From the NCBI GenBank assembly GCA_014871385.1, contig CM026426.1:105931281-105995280 (forward strand): a stretch of DNA of 64,000 bases. Reading direction: 5' to 3'. This document shows positions 12,201 through 23,400 of the stretch, in pieces; position 1 is the first letter of the stretch; every line of letters starts with the position of its first letter. Source of the DNA: Ceratodon purpureus. Taxonomy: Eukaryota; Streptophyta; Bryopsida; Pseudoditrichales; Ditrichaceae. A program made the position numbers and the translations under genes. The notes below the pieces were generated by a model. That model did no database searches. It was not told the DNA's origin and was given only the letters and a program-made list of their open reading frames with translations.

Positions 12201-13995
12201 ACAACTATGTTGCGGAAACTGTTGCACTACTGGAGGTTGACTTTCCCCAAGGCTTTTAGAACGTTTTGCCGCACCTCCTGGTGCACCTCCCCGCAAGGTG
12301 TATTGGTGCGGCACCGTCCACACTCGATGGATGTATGGTGTGGAAAGACACCTCGGGCATTTGAAGGGGCTAATCTGAAACAAAGCCAAGCCGGAAGGTT
12401 TGATCGCCATGGGCTATCAATTTGAGGAAGCGCTCGGCTTCGTCACTGAACACTTTGATATGTATCCGGGCGCTGCTCGAACAATATGGAGCGTGGACGA
12501 GGATGGGAGGGATTCCGGCGAGGTTCTCGAAGGCAAACCCAGGTACTCAACGTGGCAGATGGCAGAGCTAGAGGAGCTCCACGAACACATCATCAGGCAC
12601 TCGGCCGTTACCTTGCCGTATCTTGGGTAAGTCATGTGTTCCTTACACAAGTGTTTTTAGTTATCTAAGTCAGTCGGGCATGGCGGTGAATTGAGAATAT
12701 ATTCTGCTTGATACTCAGTGCATTAAAAAGACAGAAGTACTCCAAGTACAAGCCTTCAGATAGTCGGAAGTACATCGTAGTTGAGTTAGATAACTATTTC
12801 ACTGTTGCTCCCACTTGTGAATGTCGCCGAATGGCATAGGGAACTGTTAACAATCATGTCACGAGCTATGAACGTCTTCTTCTGATTCACGCCTTCTTTT
12901 CTTCACCTGCACTCACATAATCATCTTAACCCTGCGTTCCTTGGACCAGTTTTGCAATTCACTGATGAACTCCTTGTTTTGCATAGGGAGTACGAGGAGG
13001 GTTGTCAACGATACGAAAGAGGACGCCATTGTTGCTTTGAGTCCTTCGGAGTCTGGCTACGAAATAAAATACAGTCTATGCGGCAGAGAGGGGAGGTACT
13101 GGATATTAACCTCGTGACAATGACAAAGCTCCCCTCGAAGAAGGTTGAGCACTTTACCTCCATGTACGCGTATGGGTTCCATTTCCGCGTAGATGACGAG
13201 GTGGGACCGAACTATGAGACCTATGACTCTGGAGTCGCGGCTATCATAACTGAGGAGTGCAGGTCCTCTTTAGCCGATCGCCGCCCTGTAGAGGCAGATC
13301 TACAGTACGTGGGCGTCATCAAGGATATTGTGCGAGTAGAATATGGACACATACAGTGGACGACGCTGAAGTGCTCTTGGATCAGGCCAAACGTGTAGGG
13401 GACACGCACAATCAAGCGTGATGAGCACGGGTTCTGGCTGGTGAAATTTAACGCTAGGCAAAGTCGACCAGTAGAGCCTAACATTCTACCTGTCGATGCA
13501 AAGCAGGTATGCGATTTAATAACATGATCTGTATATACCTGTTCTCTGATGCTGGTAGGGCACTTTTGCCGTGGGGAATCGTTTGCTCAGGTTGATAATC
13601 CTCAGAAGCATCCGCAGGTTTTCTTTGTCGATGATGTCAACGATCCGGAGTGGAAGGTTGTACGATTGAAGGAGCCTCGCTCTCGACGCGCGACCGAGGC
13701 AGACGACGATGGGAATCTCAGCGCAGCCGGGTCCTTACGTTCCACACGGAACATCGTCAGACATGTCCCCGCCAACATCGACCCAAACATTGCTACCGTT
13801 GAGTCTACCTCCAGGGTTGATGTTGAGCACGTCATTGCTTTCGAGGAGACTGTAGAAGACAACGCAGCCTTCGAGGATGTTGACCACGTCGAAGACGGTG
13901 GCCGTCTAGATGAAGAAGACAACGTCGAAGGAGCGGACTTGATGAACGCTTGCCCGGTGCCCCCACATACACCAGTTGCCATGGACGCCATGTAA
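9281..13995 (+). pseudogene. CACTA (En/Spm) TNP2-type transposase, decayed
   Basis: Exon 1 (9281-9508) carries the YPCA..C transposase-associated N-terminus. From 9628 follow an acidic linker, then YLRRLGHSYKSIDICPNNC, a CPTC pair and the transposase_21 core with RLALIADGFNP and GDFPAYGMLTG. After an intron (donor at about 11249), the exon from 11726 has HTLDTMHIEKNV and a DUF4218-like part: SHDWHVLIQ, then RWMYGVERHLGHLKGL and NKAKPEG. A DUF4216-like part follows. The family cuts and pastes CACTA elements. The copy is dead: in-frame stops lie in exon 1 (9446), near 10189, 10396, 10837, 11831 and 12391, with frame changes near 10950 and 12255. The stop at 12391 fits CGA to TGA in a conserved Arg codon. 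Confidence 0.9.
12952..13995 (+). pseudogene. DUF4216-like C-terminal part of the TNP2 gene
   Basis: The stretch around 13290-13500 reads as the DUF4216 pattern: YVGVIKDIVRVEYGHIQWTT, then LKCSWI, and after one in-frame stop (13396) FWLVKFNARQS. After an intron (donor near 13506, acceptor near 13557) comes QVFFVDDVNDPEWKVV, the usual sequel in CACTA transposase genes. An acidic tail ends at 13995. This part supports the view that the whole 4.7-kb stretch was one transposase gene. DUF4216 is of unknown biochemical function and is typical of plant CACTA proteins. Confidence 0.8.
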
Positions 13996-14925
13996 CTCAA
14001 TTGACCAGTACGGTACACACCTAAACCTTCTGTCGATTGCCAACATTCTTTTTCATTTGTTCTACTAAATGAATTGAGATCAAAATTTCATTGGAGGTAG
14101 TTCAATTCTGTATGGGTTCATCACAGGAACAAGTCCTGATGGAATCCGACCCGGTCCATCCCTGACGTCGGTCTTGCCCTGCACCGAGCTCTTTTATCAA
14201 TAAGGCAACAGCTGTTGCCCGCTATTCCCAACCTGCATAATCCGTATTTGTCATATCCAGGCTAAGCCCTTGAGGAGTCTCTGATTGGGCGTTATATTCA
14301 TTGGTGGAGTTGTTTTATTTTACATGCACATGATCCATGCTTGGTCCTGTGTTTCAGGGGTAGACATAATAGCTAGAGTAATACGTCTGTTCTCGTAGTT
14401 CCCCACGGGGCGTTGGATATCTCACAGTGGCGTAATATATTGCCGTCATGTGCCAGATCAGTAAGAGTAGTTTTCATTATCGCAATGTAATGTTCGAACT
14501 ACCTAATTCAAGCCTGGCGCTGGTTTTGCTGTTATCAATGTCCCCACACATGGCTATGCCGGACTATGCTTGCATGTCAAACCGTGTTGTCCTTTATTTT
14601 GTTTAAATTTGAATCAAGTTCTAACGAGTCCATCCATCATTCTTTCGGGCATCGAGGAAAAGCTGAGAAGTACCCCCTGATTCTTCTAGGTACGTACGAT
14701 TAACCCATGCTCATGTATTATATCTCTTCATATACATATCTGATAAACTTCCAAGTTAGGTGAAGTTTCGTCTCAGGAAAGATTTCCAAGTTCTAGGCTC
14801 ACTTGTGAATATAATTGAGAATTTTATTCAATCATTAAATGCCATACGTTGATGCAGGAAGGATTAGATAGGATGAGCTTTAGATCTTGATAAAATATGC
14901 ACTAAGGTGTACTCCGTGACTCTAG
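13996..14925. other. No gene seen between TNP2 and the aspartokinase fragment
   Basis: AT-rich sequence without coding motifs. It should hold the 3' flank of the CACTA gene. No CACTA-type terminal repeat (TAGTG on this strand) was found here. Confidence 0.4.
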
Positions 14926-16188
14926 GTGTTACATCCTCAGTCCATGATGCCTGCCCGTGATGCATATATACCTGTGCGTGTCAAGAATGCTTAAAACCCA
15001 CAGGCGCCAGGTACTCTCATTACAGGGAACGTGATATGAGCAAGGTATTGATATTGTAGATCTTAGAGTTGTCTTCCTAAGAGCACATTTCGGGAATGTG
15101 ATAAGTGTGGAGTCATTTTTGGTCGTCTCTGTGTCTACATCTTCTATTGTAATTGGATTTAGTGATGGACCATGATAGGATTAGCAGATCTGCCTTGCCA
15201 AAGCTCGCAGAAGTTGGCTACTTTTCTCAATTTCTCTCTGTGGGTTGCGTTCGCAGGCAGAGATGACATGCACAGTTCTGAAAGAGGATGTAACAATGTT
15301 GGACATTCGAAGCACACGTATGCTTGGGCAAGTCGGGTTTTTGGTAGAGGTTTGTAAATACAGTCTTCTCCCATTACGATGTGTAGGACATCTCCTTACA
15401 TGTTGCATTTTGTACGTCTCCAAAAAAGCTGAAGTTTTTTGTGTTGGATTCAAAAGAAATACTATGACTATTCGTATGGTGGCTCTGTTTTCAGGTATTC
15501 ACTACGTTTGAAGACTTGGGAATATCAATAGATGTGGTGGCCACCAACAAGGTCAGTATATCATTGACGCTAGATCCTTCAAAGCTCTGGGAGCGTGCCT
15601 TCATTGAACAGGCAAGTTTCTTACATCTTCGATTACTCATACAGATTCCTTGTTTACTCATACAGAGGCGCTTATATTTTATATAGTTTGAGAAGGACAG
15701 AGGTGGAGTTTCCAATTACTAGAGTATCTATTCGATCATACCAACCACTTATTTATCTCGCACTAGAGGAATTTATGTTTAGTGAAACGTTTGCTAAAAC
15801 AAAGTGTAAAGCTTACAAATTGCTGTGGCAACATCAGCAGTTGGACAAAATGAAACCAGAGCCGTCAAGGATCGCTGATGTGCAGCTTTTGAAGAAAAAA
15901 GCTACTATTTCTCTGATTAGCAATGGGAAGCAATCATCTGCTATTTCTGAAAAGGTACCTTGCGGAAAAACTTACTGCTGATAATTTGGTATTTGAACCT
16001 ATGATTCAGCAATGTTTGATAGGAGCATGTTATTGTATCTGCCTTAAAATTGTGGCTTCTACATTCTCTTAAAATTATTCCTTTCTGATTATTCATCTTT
16101 TCAACTGTGAACGTAAGTGGCGCAGGTCTTCAGGGACTTCAAGAAAAACAATATCAATGTCCAAATGCTCTCACAAGGTGCTTCGAAG
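14926..16188 (+). pseudogene. Aspartokinase C-terminal (ACT) fragment, five exons with introns
   Basis: Five exons match plant monofunctional aspartokinase in order: 14926-15044 (VLHPQSMMPARD...APGTLIT), 15257-15349 (VTMLDIRSTRMLGQVGFLVE), 15495-15611 (VFTTFEDLGISIDVVAT..VSISLTLDPSKLW), 15841-15954 (LKKKATISLIS) and 16126-16188 (VFRDFKKNNINVQMLSQGAS). All introns are GT-AG except the third, a GC-AG donor (CAG|GCAAGT). The enzyme phosphorylates aspartate at the head of the lysine/threonine/methionine pathway, and this part holds the ACT domains that sense lysine. The kinase domain and the last ACT exon are absent. The first exon has a stop (TAA in place of the conserved Tyr near 14992) and a one-base frame change near 15025, so it is dead. 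It may be a TE capture or a relict. Confidence 0.88.
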
Positions 16189-16355
16189 GTTTGCTCAATG
16201 TTACTTTTTTCGACTGCTGAATTTACCGGTAGTATGCAACATGAACATGGATATTTCTGGAATTATCACAAGTAGTCAACGTTTAAGTCCATGCCTCAAG
16301 CATATTGCAAGAACAAGAAGAGAGAAAGACTGAACGTAGTACAGAGTTCGAGTGG

Positions 16356-16465
16356 CACGGTCACTACTCCCATTGCACGGTCTCAGACTCAAAAACCTAA
16401 GACCGTGTTCTTCCTCTTAGACCGCGCCAAAACCACGGTCTAATGTCAAAGTCGGTGGTCTTAGG
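16356..16465. repeat. Cluster of ACGGTCT/AGACCGT repeats beside a CACTAC terminus
   Basis: Six direct or inverted copies of the (C)ACGGTCT motif lie within 110 bp, at about 16356, 16375, 16398, 16419, 16433 and 16453. The word CACTACTCCCATTGCACGG begins at 16362. This looks like the terminus plus subterminal repeats of a CACTA element extending rightward. No matching right end was found up to 31 kb. Confidence 0.5.
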
Positions 16466-16574
16466 GAACAAGAGGGATGTGTGACAGGTTGGGTGTCTGT
16501 GATCGACTGACATTGTGAGCTCAAGCCATCATCCCCACCAACTACAATGATTACTGATTGGGATTTCAGAGTGC

Positions 16575-16871
16575 ATGGAGGCGGCTGTGACAAGTCTATC
16601 TCATTCCCTGCATGGAGACGTGACGTCCCATCTCTTACATCTAGATCGATCACATAACAATACACAATGCTGGAAATTCAGTGATGAGGCTCGCCACAGA
16701 ACATCGGGGACATGTTTTTCTCTACCAGGAGACGTTGCTACTGAAGTCCTTTGGCCAAGTGCGTACTCTGCACTCTTCTTTGTTGTGCGTCCATTCTCAG
16801 TTGATACCAGGGAGTTGATCCCGCATTTTCTTCAATCCAATTACAGTGGTGCATCCCCAGTGAGAACATGA
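16575..16871 (+). CDS. Possible B3-domain exon
   Basis: A 98-codon frame containing ALFFVVRPFSVDTRELIPHF. That resembles the opening strand of a plant B3 DNA-binding domain, where FF..V is followed by a LxIPxxF-like segment. No complete domain is present. Clear B3 domains follow at 17.7 and 18.6 kb, so this may be an extra, partial B3 unit of the same gene. Confidence 0.3.
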   Translation: MEAAVTSLSHSLHGDVTSHLLHLDRSHNNTQCWKFSDEARHRTSGTCFSLPGDVATEVLWPSAYSALFFVVRPFSVDTRELIPHFLQSNYSGASPVRT

Positions 16872-17121
16872 TCTTCATTTAATGGTGCTCTTCTTCTAGT
16901 ACAATGATGTCATTGATCTGGGTTCCGTCATAACTTCCAGGCGATTGTATTTACAGGAGTTGTTAATGCTGCACTTACTTCTTTAATGTCGAATTGACAC
17001 ACTACACATGAGTGGCTACGCGCTGCAGATTTTGTGATTATGATCAACCCTAATCCCCTAGATCTCCTTGAACCTATGCTAAGCAACCATCGCACAAAGC
17101 AGGTCCTATACAAGGTCCACG

Positions 17122-17358
17122 TTGCTGAGTCTAACCAATTCATTTTGTGTCTGCATTGACTCAAGGCTGGTCTTCGCTTGTACTCGGGAAGCACCTGCAT
17201 TAGCAATGGCGGACGTATTCTGGGAGGTTGTCCGAGAGTTGAACGAGGTAAACGCCCTCTACTTCGCCGTCTACATTGAGTCTATAGCAGCACACGAGAC
17301 TTTGGTACGTACCCGCATCACAAACTCGTTTCCTCCGTTCCCCTCCGAAGAGGTTTGA
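17122..17358 (+). CDS. Possible first exon of the B3 gene
   Basis: Within this frame the ATG at 17206 begins MADVFWEVVRELNEVNAL and reaches a good donor at about 17304 (TTG|GTACGT). The position, upstream and on the same strand as the B3 exons, suggests a 5' exon. The residues themselves match no domain, and chance remains possible. Confidence 0.3.
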   Translation: MLSLTNSFCVCIDSRLVFACTREAPALAMADVFWEVVRELNEVNALYFAVYIESIAAHETLVRTRITNSFPPFPSEEV

Positions 17359-17703
17359 AGTTCTTATCCAGGGAGGCCCTTACAAAAGTCTGCATCTCTA
17401 TCGAGTAGGACGTTGCGGCTGAATTGGGATCAGGAAGAACCAACCTTTGTGGCAAAGTACTCTTGTCACTTGGAGAGTTTCCCCTTCTCTTTCTCACTTT
17501 GCTTCTGTTTCTGTTACGTTTTACGTTCAATTGATTGGGTAAGCTCGGAATACCACTTCGTGAGTTCCGTCTTCCGACATCACGGTTATCAAGTCGCCAT
17601 GTTCTTTCTGAAAAGTAGAATTGTAACCATTGAAGCTACACAGAAGTGCCTGTTACTGTTGCCTATGTTATTGAATGTGAATTAAATTAAATCCATTGAA
17701 ATT

Positions 17704-18324
17704 ATGGTCGATGGCGATGCAGCTTTCCGTCTTCCTAACGTAGATGGTTGTATGAATCAGGAAATTCCGGCCCAATTTACAGCTCGCACTGGGTGGCCAG
17801 CGATGGACGATTGCTCTATCTGCACTTCACTGTGCCACGTCAATGAATGGCCCGTGCAATTTAGGCAGAATGTTGACACCGCCCGGAGCGTCGGCACTGG
17901 ATGGGGCAAATTTCTGCGTGCACACCAAGTTCGTGCTGGACAGCTGTTGCTCTTTGAAGTCGTGGACGAGTGCTCCCTCGTGGCGGCATTGTACCCCCGC
18001 GACGACACCTCCGCCTTTGGCTCGCTTACCCAGCCACTTTACCCCCGCGACAAGACACCGAAATTGAAGAAGTCAGTCCACTTCCAGGAACAGGGCGCAA
18101 TGCCATCATCCGCCCCCCTCCGCGCGACGACTGCCGAGAAAACTACCCATGAAGTGGTCACCAAAAAGGCAACCTTGACCACTAATGTACACACGACAGT
18201 GTTGGAGCAGAGCCTCCGTGGCAGGCATACTGAGACCCGGAAATCAGCTAACGTTCTCAATAACGTCACCTTCGTGAAGAAGCTGAAACACTGTCACTGT
18301 GGCCGCACGCAGTCCTCGAAACTT
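17704..18324 (+). CDS. B3 DNA-binding domain protein, first B3 exon
   Basis: The exon opens at an ATG (MVDGDAAFRLP...) and ends at a consensus donor (ACTT|GTGAGT). Residues about 18-95 follow the B3 fold: EIPAQF, then EWPVQFRQ, then GTGWGKFLRAHQVRAGQLLL and FEVV. The W..FL...V..GQL..F pattern is diagnostic. A basic, Thr-rich linker follows. B3 proteins are plant transcription factors that bind DNA in the nucleus; tandem B3 domains of this kind are typical of the REM group. No frame break is seen in this exon. Confidence 0.7.
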
Positions 18325-18564
18325 GTGAGTGCAATAATCTTATATCTCTTCCTGCTCTAATACCTTAGCATGTCGACGGCATTGTAGTAGAAGCAGAGTT
18401 TACCCATACATTGGAAGCCATGTCGAATAGTCCTACCATTCTGTTTATTTCTTTTGTGGAAATCGTTCTTAGGATGCATTGGTTAGGACTTAGGCTACCA
18501 AAATCCTCAGAATATTCACTGCAACAAGGTTATCTTCCTCTTTTCAATATTCAACATTGACCAG

Positions 18565-18976
18565 CAGTTGCGTTGTGGGACATGATATACCTGTCAAATT
18601 CTGGCGTCCCTTCGGCGAGGAGAATTTCGATGGAGTGCCCTACGACCTCCGTGGACCGCATTTGGCAATGGCCGTGACTAGCGTCCTCAAAGTCACTCCC
18701 GCCCAGACGTTCTGCTATTTCAGAGCAGGGTGGGCTGAATTCCGTCACCTCAACAACCTCAAACTTGGCGATGTCATCAAGTTCACCGAGGTCAGTAAGG
18801 CTGCATTCAACGTCACGAAGTTCTAAGCAGATGTTAACTTCCAGTACGCAGAATGGCGATATACAAGTAGAGACTTGGAAATGGTCGGCGAGCATCATGT
18901 GGTGGGCAATCGGAGCAGCGTACGGGCGCAGGCGAGAGCGATTTTGTGGTGGCTTTTGAAACAGGAATGTTCATAG
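18565..18976 (+). CDS. Second B3 domain and C-terminal exon
   Basis: The exon 18565-18790 carries a second B3 domain: DIPVKFWRPFGEENF, then FRAGWAEFRHLNNLKLGDV and IKFTE, with the conserved W..F...N.L..GD...F core. A donor (GAG|GTCAGT) follows, and an exon at 18845-18976 (YAEWRYTSRDLEMVGE...) ends in TAG. The exact acceptor before 18565 is uncertain because the two nearby AGs do not keep phase with the donor at 18324. Together with the first B3 exon it makes a REM-like two-domain gene. Confidence 0.65.
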
Positions 18977-19968
18977 ACTGCAATGCAAGCCGCAGTGTCA
19001 GGTAGTTTGTCCTCGGGCTTCGCAGTTTTTCTTGTAGATAGTCGAGGTCTGAAGAAGGAATATATAATTAGAGACAGGCTCTGAACACACTATGATTCTA
19101 CACGTTGAATATCTTTGTATGTATAGAAGTTGCCAGGGTCTTAGACGAAGCAGGAGATGCCCTCAACTCAGTTCTTGGGCATGTCACTTTGAACACACTA
19201 CTGCATTTCAAATTCAATGTATTTGTTACGCACGTTTCATACAGTGGAATGATATGACAGTCTATATTCTGTATCTACTTGTCCTTTTCACCAAATTCTG
19301 TGCCCCTTGCCAAATACCATTGTCTCTACAGTTTTGCAGCTTACGTGAACCCTAAACATATAAGTACCTTGTAACCACGACAAGCTTCCACAGAAATTTG
19401 AGGTCTTAAACCAAAATGCGGAGAATGTGAGGACTTGGTCCAGTTCCTTATTGCAGAACATGCGAGTGTAACTATCCTGAATCTCCGGAAACTACCTACA
19501 CAAACGCGTTTCCTACTCACCACAGGTAAACTCCATTTATAATCGGAAACCTTCTCTCCAGAAAGTAACCACCCTCGAAACTCGCGATTCCAATCCTTCC
19601 CATTGGCCAACGGATCGGTGGGGTCAACCGCATCGTCGCTGCAGGCATGGACCCACCTCTAAGTTCAAGAGCGACTTCGTAGCGCAGTTCCGGGGATAGA
19701 AAGCGACGACTGTTCTACTAGTGTAATGTCACTGCAAAATAGCTCGTTTTTGAAGAAATCTTGCGTTTCAGGTACTGTTCCGAAGCTGCAGATCCCGTAA
19801 TCAGTAATTGGAACGTAAGGTCCACTCTGTCGACATTGCAAATTGGACACTCTATTCTGGGCCATGGCGTTAGGGACATTTGATGAAATCCAGATCCGCT
19901 GTCTTGACGTTGATAATTCTCATGTGCTCGGCCAGTGGTACTATACAGTTCCTGACAGAGAATGAGAA
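18977..19968. other. No gene seen
   Basis: Only short frames without domains. The sequence is unremarkable. Confidence 0.4.
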
Positions 19969-19971
19969 TCC

Positions 19972-20235
19972 ATGGCTGCGACGGAGTCCCCTGGTACAGG
20001 AGAGTGGACGGCTGGTTTCTACTTGGGCATGGGACCTGCATTGAGCGCATGTAACTTTGAAGTCGTGCCTTTCACTTCGCCAATAAGTGATGGTACGTGG
20101 AAGGAGCAGTTTCAGGCAATTTTGGCAGAAGGGGGGAATGAATTAGCGCTAGAGCTGTTCGACAGAGAGTACGAGTTGATTCTTCTCGGACGCTTCAGTG
20201 GGCATTTCTTCTGTACAGTACAGCCGGCCAAATGA
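19972..20235 (+). CDS. Hypothetical small protein
   Basis: 87-codon ATG frame starting MAATESPGTGEWTAGFYLG, with a mixed globular-looking composition (…ELALELFDREYELILLGRF). No domain was recognised. It lies downstream of the B3 gene on the same strand and may be a separate exon of a neighbouring gene. Confidence 0.3.
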   Translation: MAATESPGTGEWTAGFYLGMGPALSACNFEVVPFTSPISDGTWKEQFQAILAEGGNELALELFDREYELILLGRFSGHFFCTVQPAK

Positions 20236-20870
20236 GATTGTCAGCCATGGCGTTCTTGCGACAGGTAAACAGATCTCCCGATTCTTGCAAGGTCACTGCG
20301 AGGGTCCTTTTATCGAGATGGAGAGGGTACTTTTATTTGCACGTTGCAGGCGGTGCATTGCTGACCGAGGGCTTCGAGAGCCCTGTTAATCAGACTTCAA
20401 GCTTCCCCCTCGAAACTGCTTCTCTCAGTTTATGTCCTTCCACTTTTAGTAAGTATGCACTTCGTAAAAAACTGCCCCCGACCGTCTCGCGCTCTGATTG
20501 GTCGAGAGGCAGTGAATTACTCACCGTAATTCAACTGCCATCAACCTACCATATCGACCCATCAAATACCTCCTACATCTACCGATGTCAATATGGGATT
20601 CTCATAAGCTAAATGGATGCGGCTCAACAGGTCGCGAGTTCGATTCCACCCAACACGAGACTATAATGTGTGATCTGCCTATACCCGAGCTAAATCTCCT
20701 ATAACCGTGCTTACAGTAACCTGCAAATCTCAAAAGTCTTCATAGTTTTTCTAGATCGTAACCGCGACGGTGAAGCAAGGAATCGAACTCGGAACCTGTC
20801 GCGGCCAAACTCGACATCCTATGTGAATCCGTACGGAACGCGCTCGACGGTCGGGTCAGTTTTCCACGAA
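20236..20870. other. Non-coding; two opposed tRNA T-arm-like words
   Basis: The words gagttcgattcc (about 20650) and ggaatcgaactc (about 20780) are inverted copies of a pol III box B. Neither has a tRNA A box or acceptor stem at the right distance. They may be remnants of a tRNA-derived SINE. Confidence 0.3.
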
Positions 20871-21006
20871 ATGTAATTCCATCTTCTCGATGGATTACGG
20901 TGGGCCGAGGTACTGGCGTACCTACCCACCTCGTGCTCCCGCACTCGGTGGGTAGGTACGCCAGTACCTCTACCCACCGTAATCCATCTCGAAGATGGAA
21001 TTACAT
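20871..21006. repeat. Foldback (MITE-like) element, 136 bp
   Basis: The segment starts atgtaattccatcttc and ends gaagatggaattacat. Its arms pair almost throughout, including tggattacggtggg and aggtactggcgtacc blocks, leaving a short centre near 20935. No clear target duplication was found. It is a non-autonomous foldback element of unassigned family. Confidence 0.8.
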
Positions 21007-22805
21007 AGTCTGTTATCCCGGATGGTGGCGTCCCGTCTCGTTTACGGTAATTCCGCCTACTGTGAAGACACTGGCTCCAGCATGTGACAGTTCAAGAATA
21101 CCCTTGTAAGTGGTTTCCACTTCCTTTACACTAGTTCCGTGTAATTCTGCCTTATTCGTTTTCTCCTAAACTTACGAAGGGCTTGCAACCTTGTCAATGG
21201 ACTTAGGCACTGCGAAGTGATTCGTCCGTGTTTGAAATGACCGTCCCGTGATTCCAATAAAGTTGAATCTCGGAAAGTACTTTCCTATCACGTAGGTTGC
21301 ACTTTCTTTTACTCAAGTGTCTCGACGACGACGGTAAGTGCTTCCTCCCAACTTAGAAAACGCGGGCATAGTACGGATCAACTCAGGAGACTGTATTTCC
21401 CGTTCACTTTACATCCCACTTTGCGGATACAAAATGAGGGCCCTGTTCTGCTATAATGTCCACTGCGGTGGGTAAAGCTGGTGGGCAGTACAGTTATGCT
21501 GTGAAGTGCGCTGGAAAGGTCCTTTTGTAGACTAACAATTCAGAAAGTGAATTGCACAGTGGTGTAGAAGTGAATAGACAGCTAAAAATCAGCACTCCGT
21601 AGTGGGTAAGTGTAGCAACAGTGGTTGTGAAGTGAAATTCAGTACTCAGAGTTAAGTATCTGTTACTAACTTTCGCATCATTGTAGCTTTCGCAAGGTTG
21701 ATAGGGAAGATTGATAATCTCACTGTCAACGTTGTGTAGTTGTTGGTAACGCAATGAACAGGTGCTACCCTCTGACAAATTGCAGGGACGATAGGAAGGT
21801 CGACGAGAGGCATACATTTTGGTGACTGGTGTAGGGCACGAAACCAGCGCATCATTTCTGAGTTCTGGTGACCCAGCTCCAGACTCTCCAAGCAGAGTCC
21901 CCATAAGGCTTGGATTCCATAACAATTTTGATCGGGTTATTCCTCTCCGTTTCTCTCTGTCGTAGCAGTAGTACTGTAAGGGGCCGCATTTTTAAATATT
22001 GTCATTTAGTTCCGAAATAGTGCTTTTTGTAAGACCCAATGCAACCTCTGCTTGGAGACAGTCATATATCCGTAGGAGTTTTACTGTGGATGCCTTGTCA
22101 TTTGCTGAAATGGGTTTTAGTGAATTAGTGAGCATGTGCATACACTTTAAGAACGTGTATTGCAATATACATTTAGGGACCAAAGTGCATGGTAGGATTC
22201 ACCTAATACAAGCAAATGGTGAGATTTCCTGCATGCAAAATAACCGTACTAGTGTCACCTACTTGCGATGCAGATTTTCGTGGATTGTAGCAATGTAATT
22301 TTGGAGTACGTTGGTCATTGCAGGAGACTCCGCAGGGGCACATACGCAATTCAAGCTTCCGAACTCACTACTCGACAATTGAACATTTTGAAGTCACCAA
22401 TTGCAACCTGTCAAATCAGACTGTGGACTGCAGACTCTCCCACTTTCACGAGGTGACTTCCCACTACTCTCTGCTTTCATGTTGATCGACACCCATCACA
22501 AAAGTTGGTTATCATATAATTATGCACCCACTGAAATTCATGTCATCTGTCATTGCGCTACCCCTCCAGCAGGTCATACGTGAAGAGAATGGACGCGACT
22601 GGAAGATTTTGTGCCATCAACCCAGCAGATCCCATAGCCCTCCTCGCTGGGATAAATTGAGTTTTACGTCCCCCCCCCCTCCATACCAAACTCGACATTG
22701 TCTTCTTCCTTGCTCTCTCCTCAAGCTCTAGTCTCATACACTCGCTGTAGAAGCGAACTTCAGTATGCGGTCAAATTTTCGTGCGCGAGTCTCTTGCTCT
22801 TGGCC
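21007..22805. other. No supported gene
   Basis: Several short frames on both strands, none with a domain, consistent splice sites or protein-like composition. A C-run occurs at about 22672. Confidence 0.4.
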
Positions 22806-23111
22806 ATGGCTCCACCGGAAGCCGCGTCGATCCACTGGTTTGTGACCTTCATGCAGCTTCCCCATGAAGGCGTGATTTCCACCGTGACCTCCACGGGGGA
22901 CCTTCCGAGCCGACTCGCCCTTGCAGAATTCTTCGGGCCTAAGTACGGGAGTGGCTACACCTTCAAGAACCACGGCGACGCTGCCTATGAATCGTACGTG
23001 AAGGAGCTCTACACGAGAGTGCTACAGTTGCACTGGCCAATAAATTCTGTGATCCCATTCCATTTCGCTAGAGGTCTCCTGGCGGAGGCGATGCACGTGG
23101 AGGTGAATTAG
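22806..23111 (+). pseudogene. Hypothetical protein, broken
   Basis: The ATG at 22806 (gccATGGCT context) opens MAPPEAASIHWFVTFMQLPH, a well-composed globular frame that meets TAG at 23109. In the same frame, protein-like sequence (AEFGFKQTHPHQS...) continues to about 23190, so the stop looks secondary. A coiled-coil exon follows at 23.4 kb on the same strand. No domain was recognised. The arrangement of a globular start followed by coiled coil recalls the gene at 62.6-64 kb, but the residues are not similar. Confidence 0.45.
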
Positions 23112-23400
23112 GCGGAATTCGGGTTCAAGCAGACCCATCCTCATCAGTCACGCTCCGGCATCCCGAGAGTCCTTCCAGAGTTCTTAGATTTGTTGTCCGT
23201 ACTGAACCCAATGTCAATGTTTGTACCCCAAACCAGGTTCCAGGTGCTCTTTCCACCCCCTCATCCGTTTTCTTGTCCATTGAGAATTTTGTCCTTTTTC
23301 ATGCCCATTCCCTTGCTTTCTGTTGTATTTCCAAAATGTCTTATACTTCTTCAGATGCAGTCCTCGTTCAATTCCCCATGAATGTCTTTGTTGCTCGCAG

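Noticed and set aside
20640-20800. Possible tRNA genes (gagttcgattcc words)
   Set aside because: Only the T-arm-like B box is present; no A box at proper spacing and no acceptor stem pairing.
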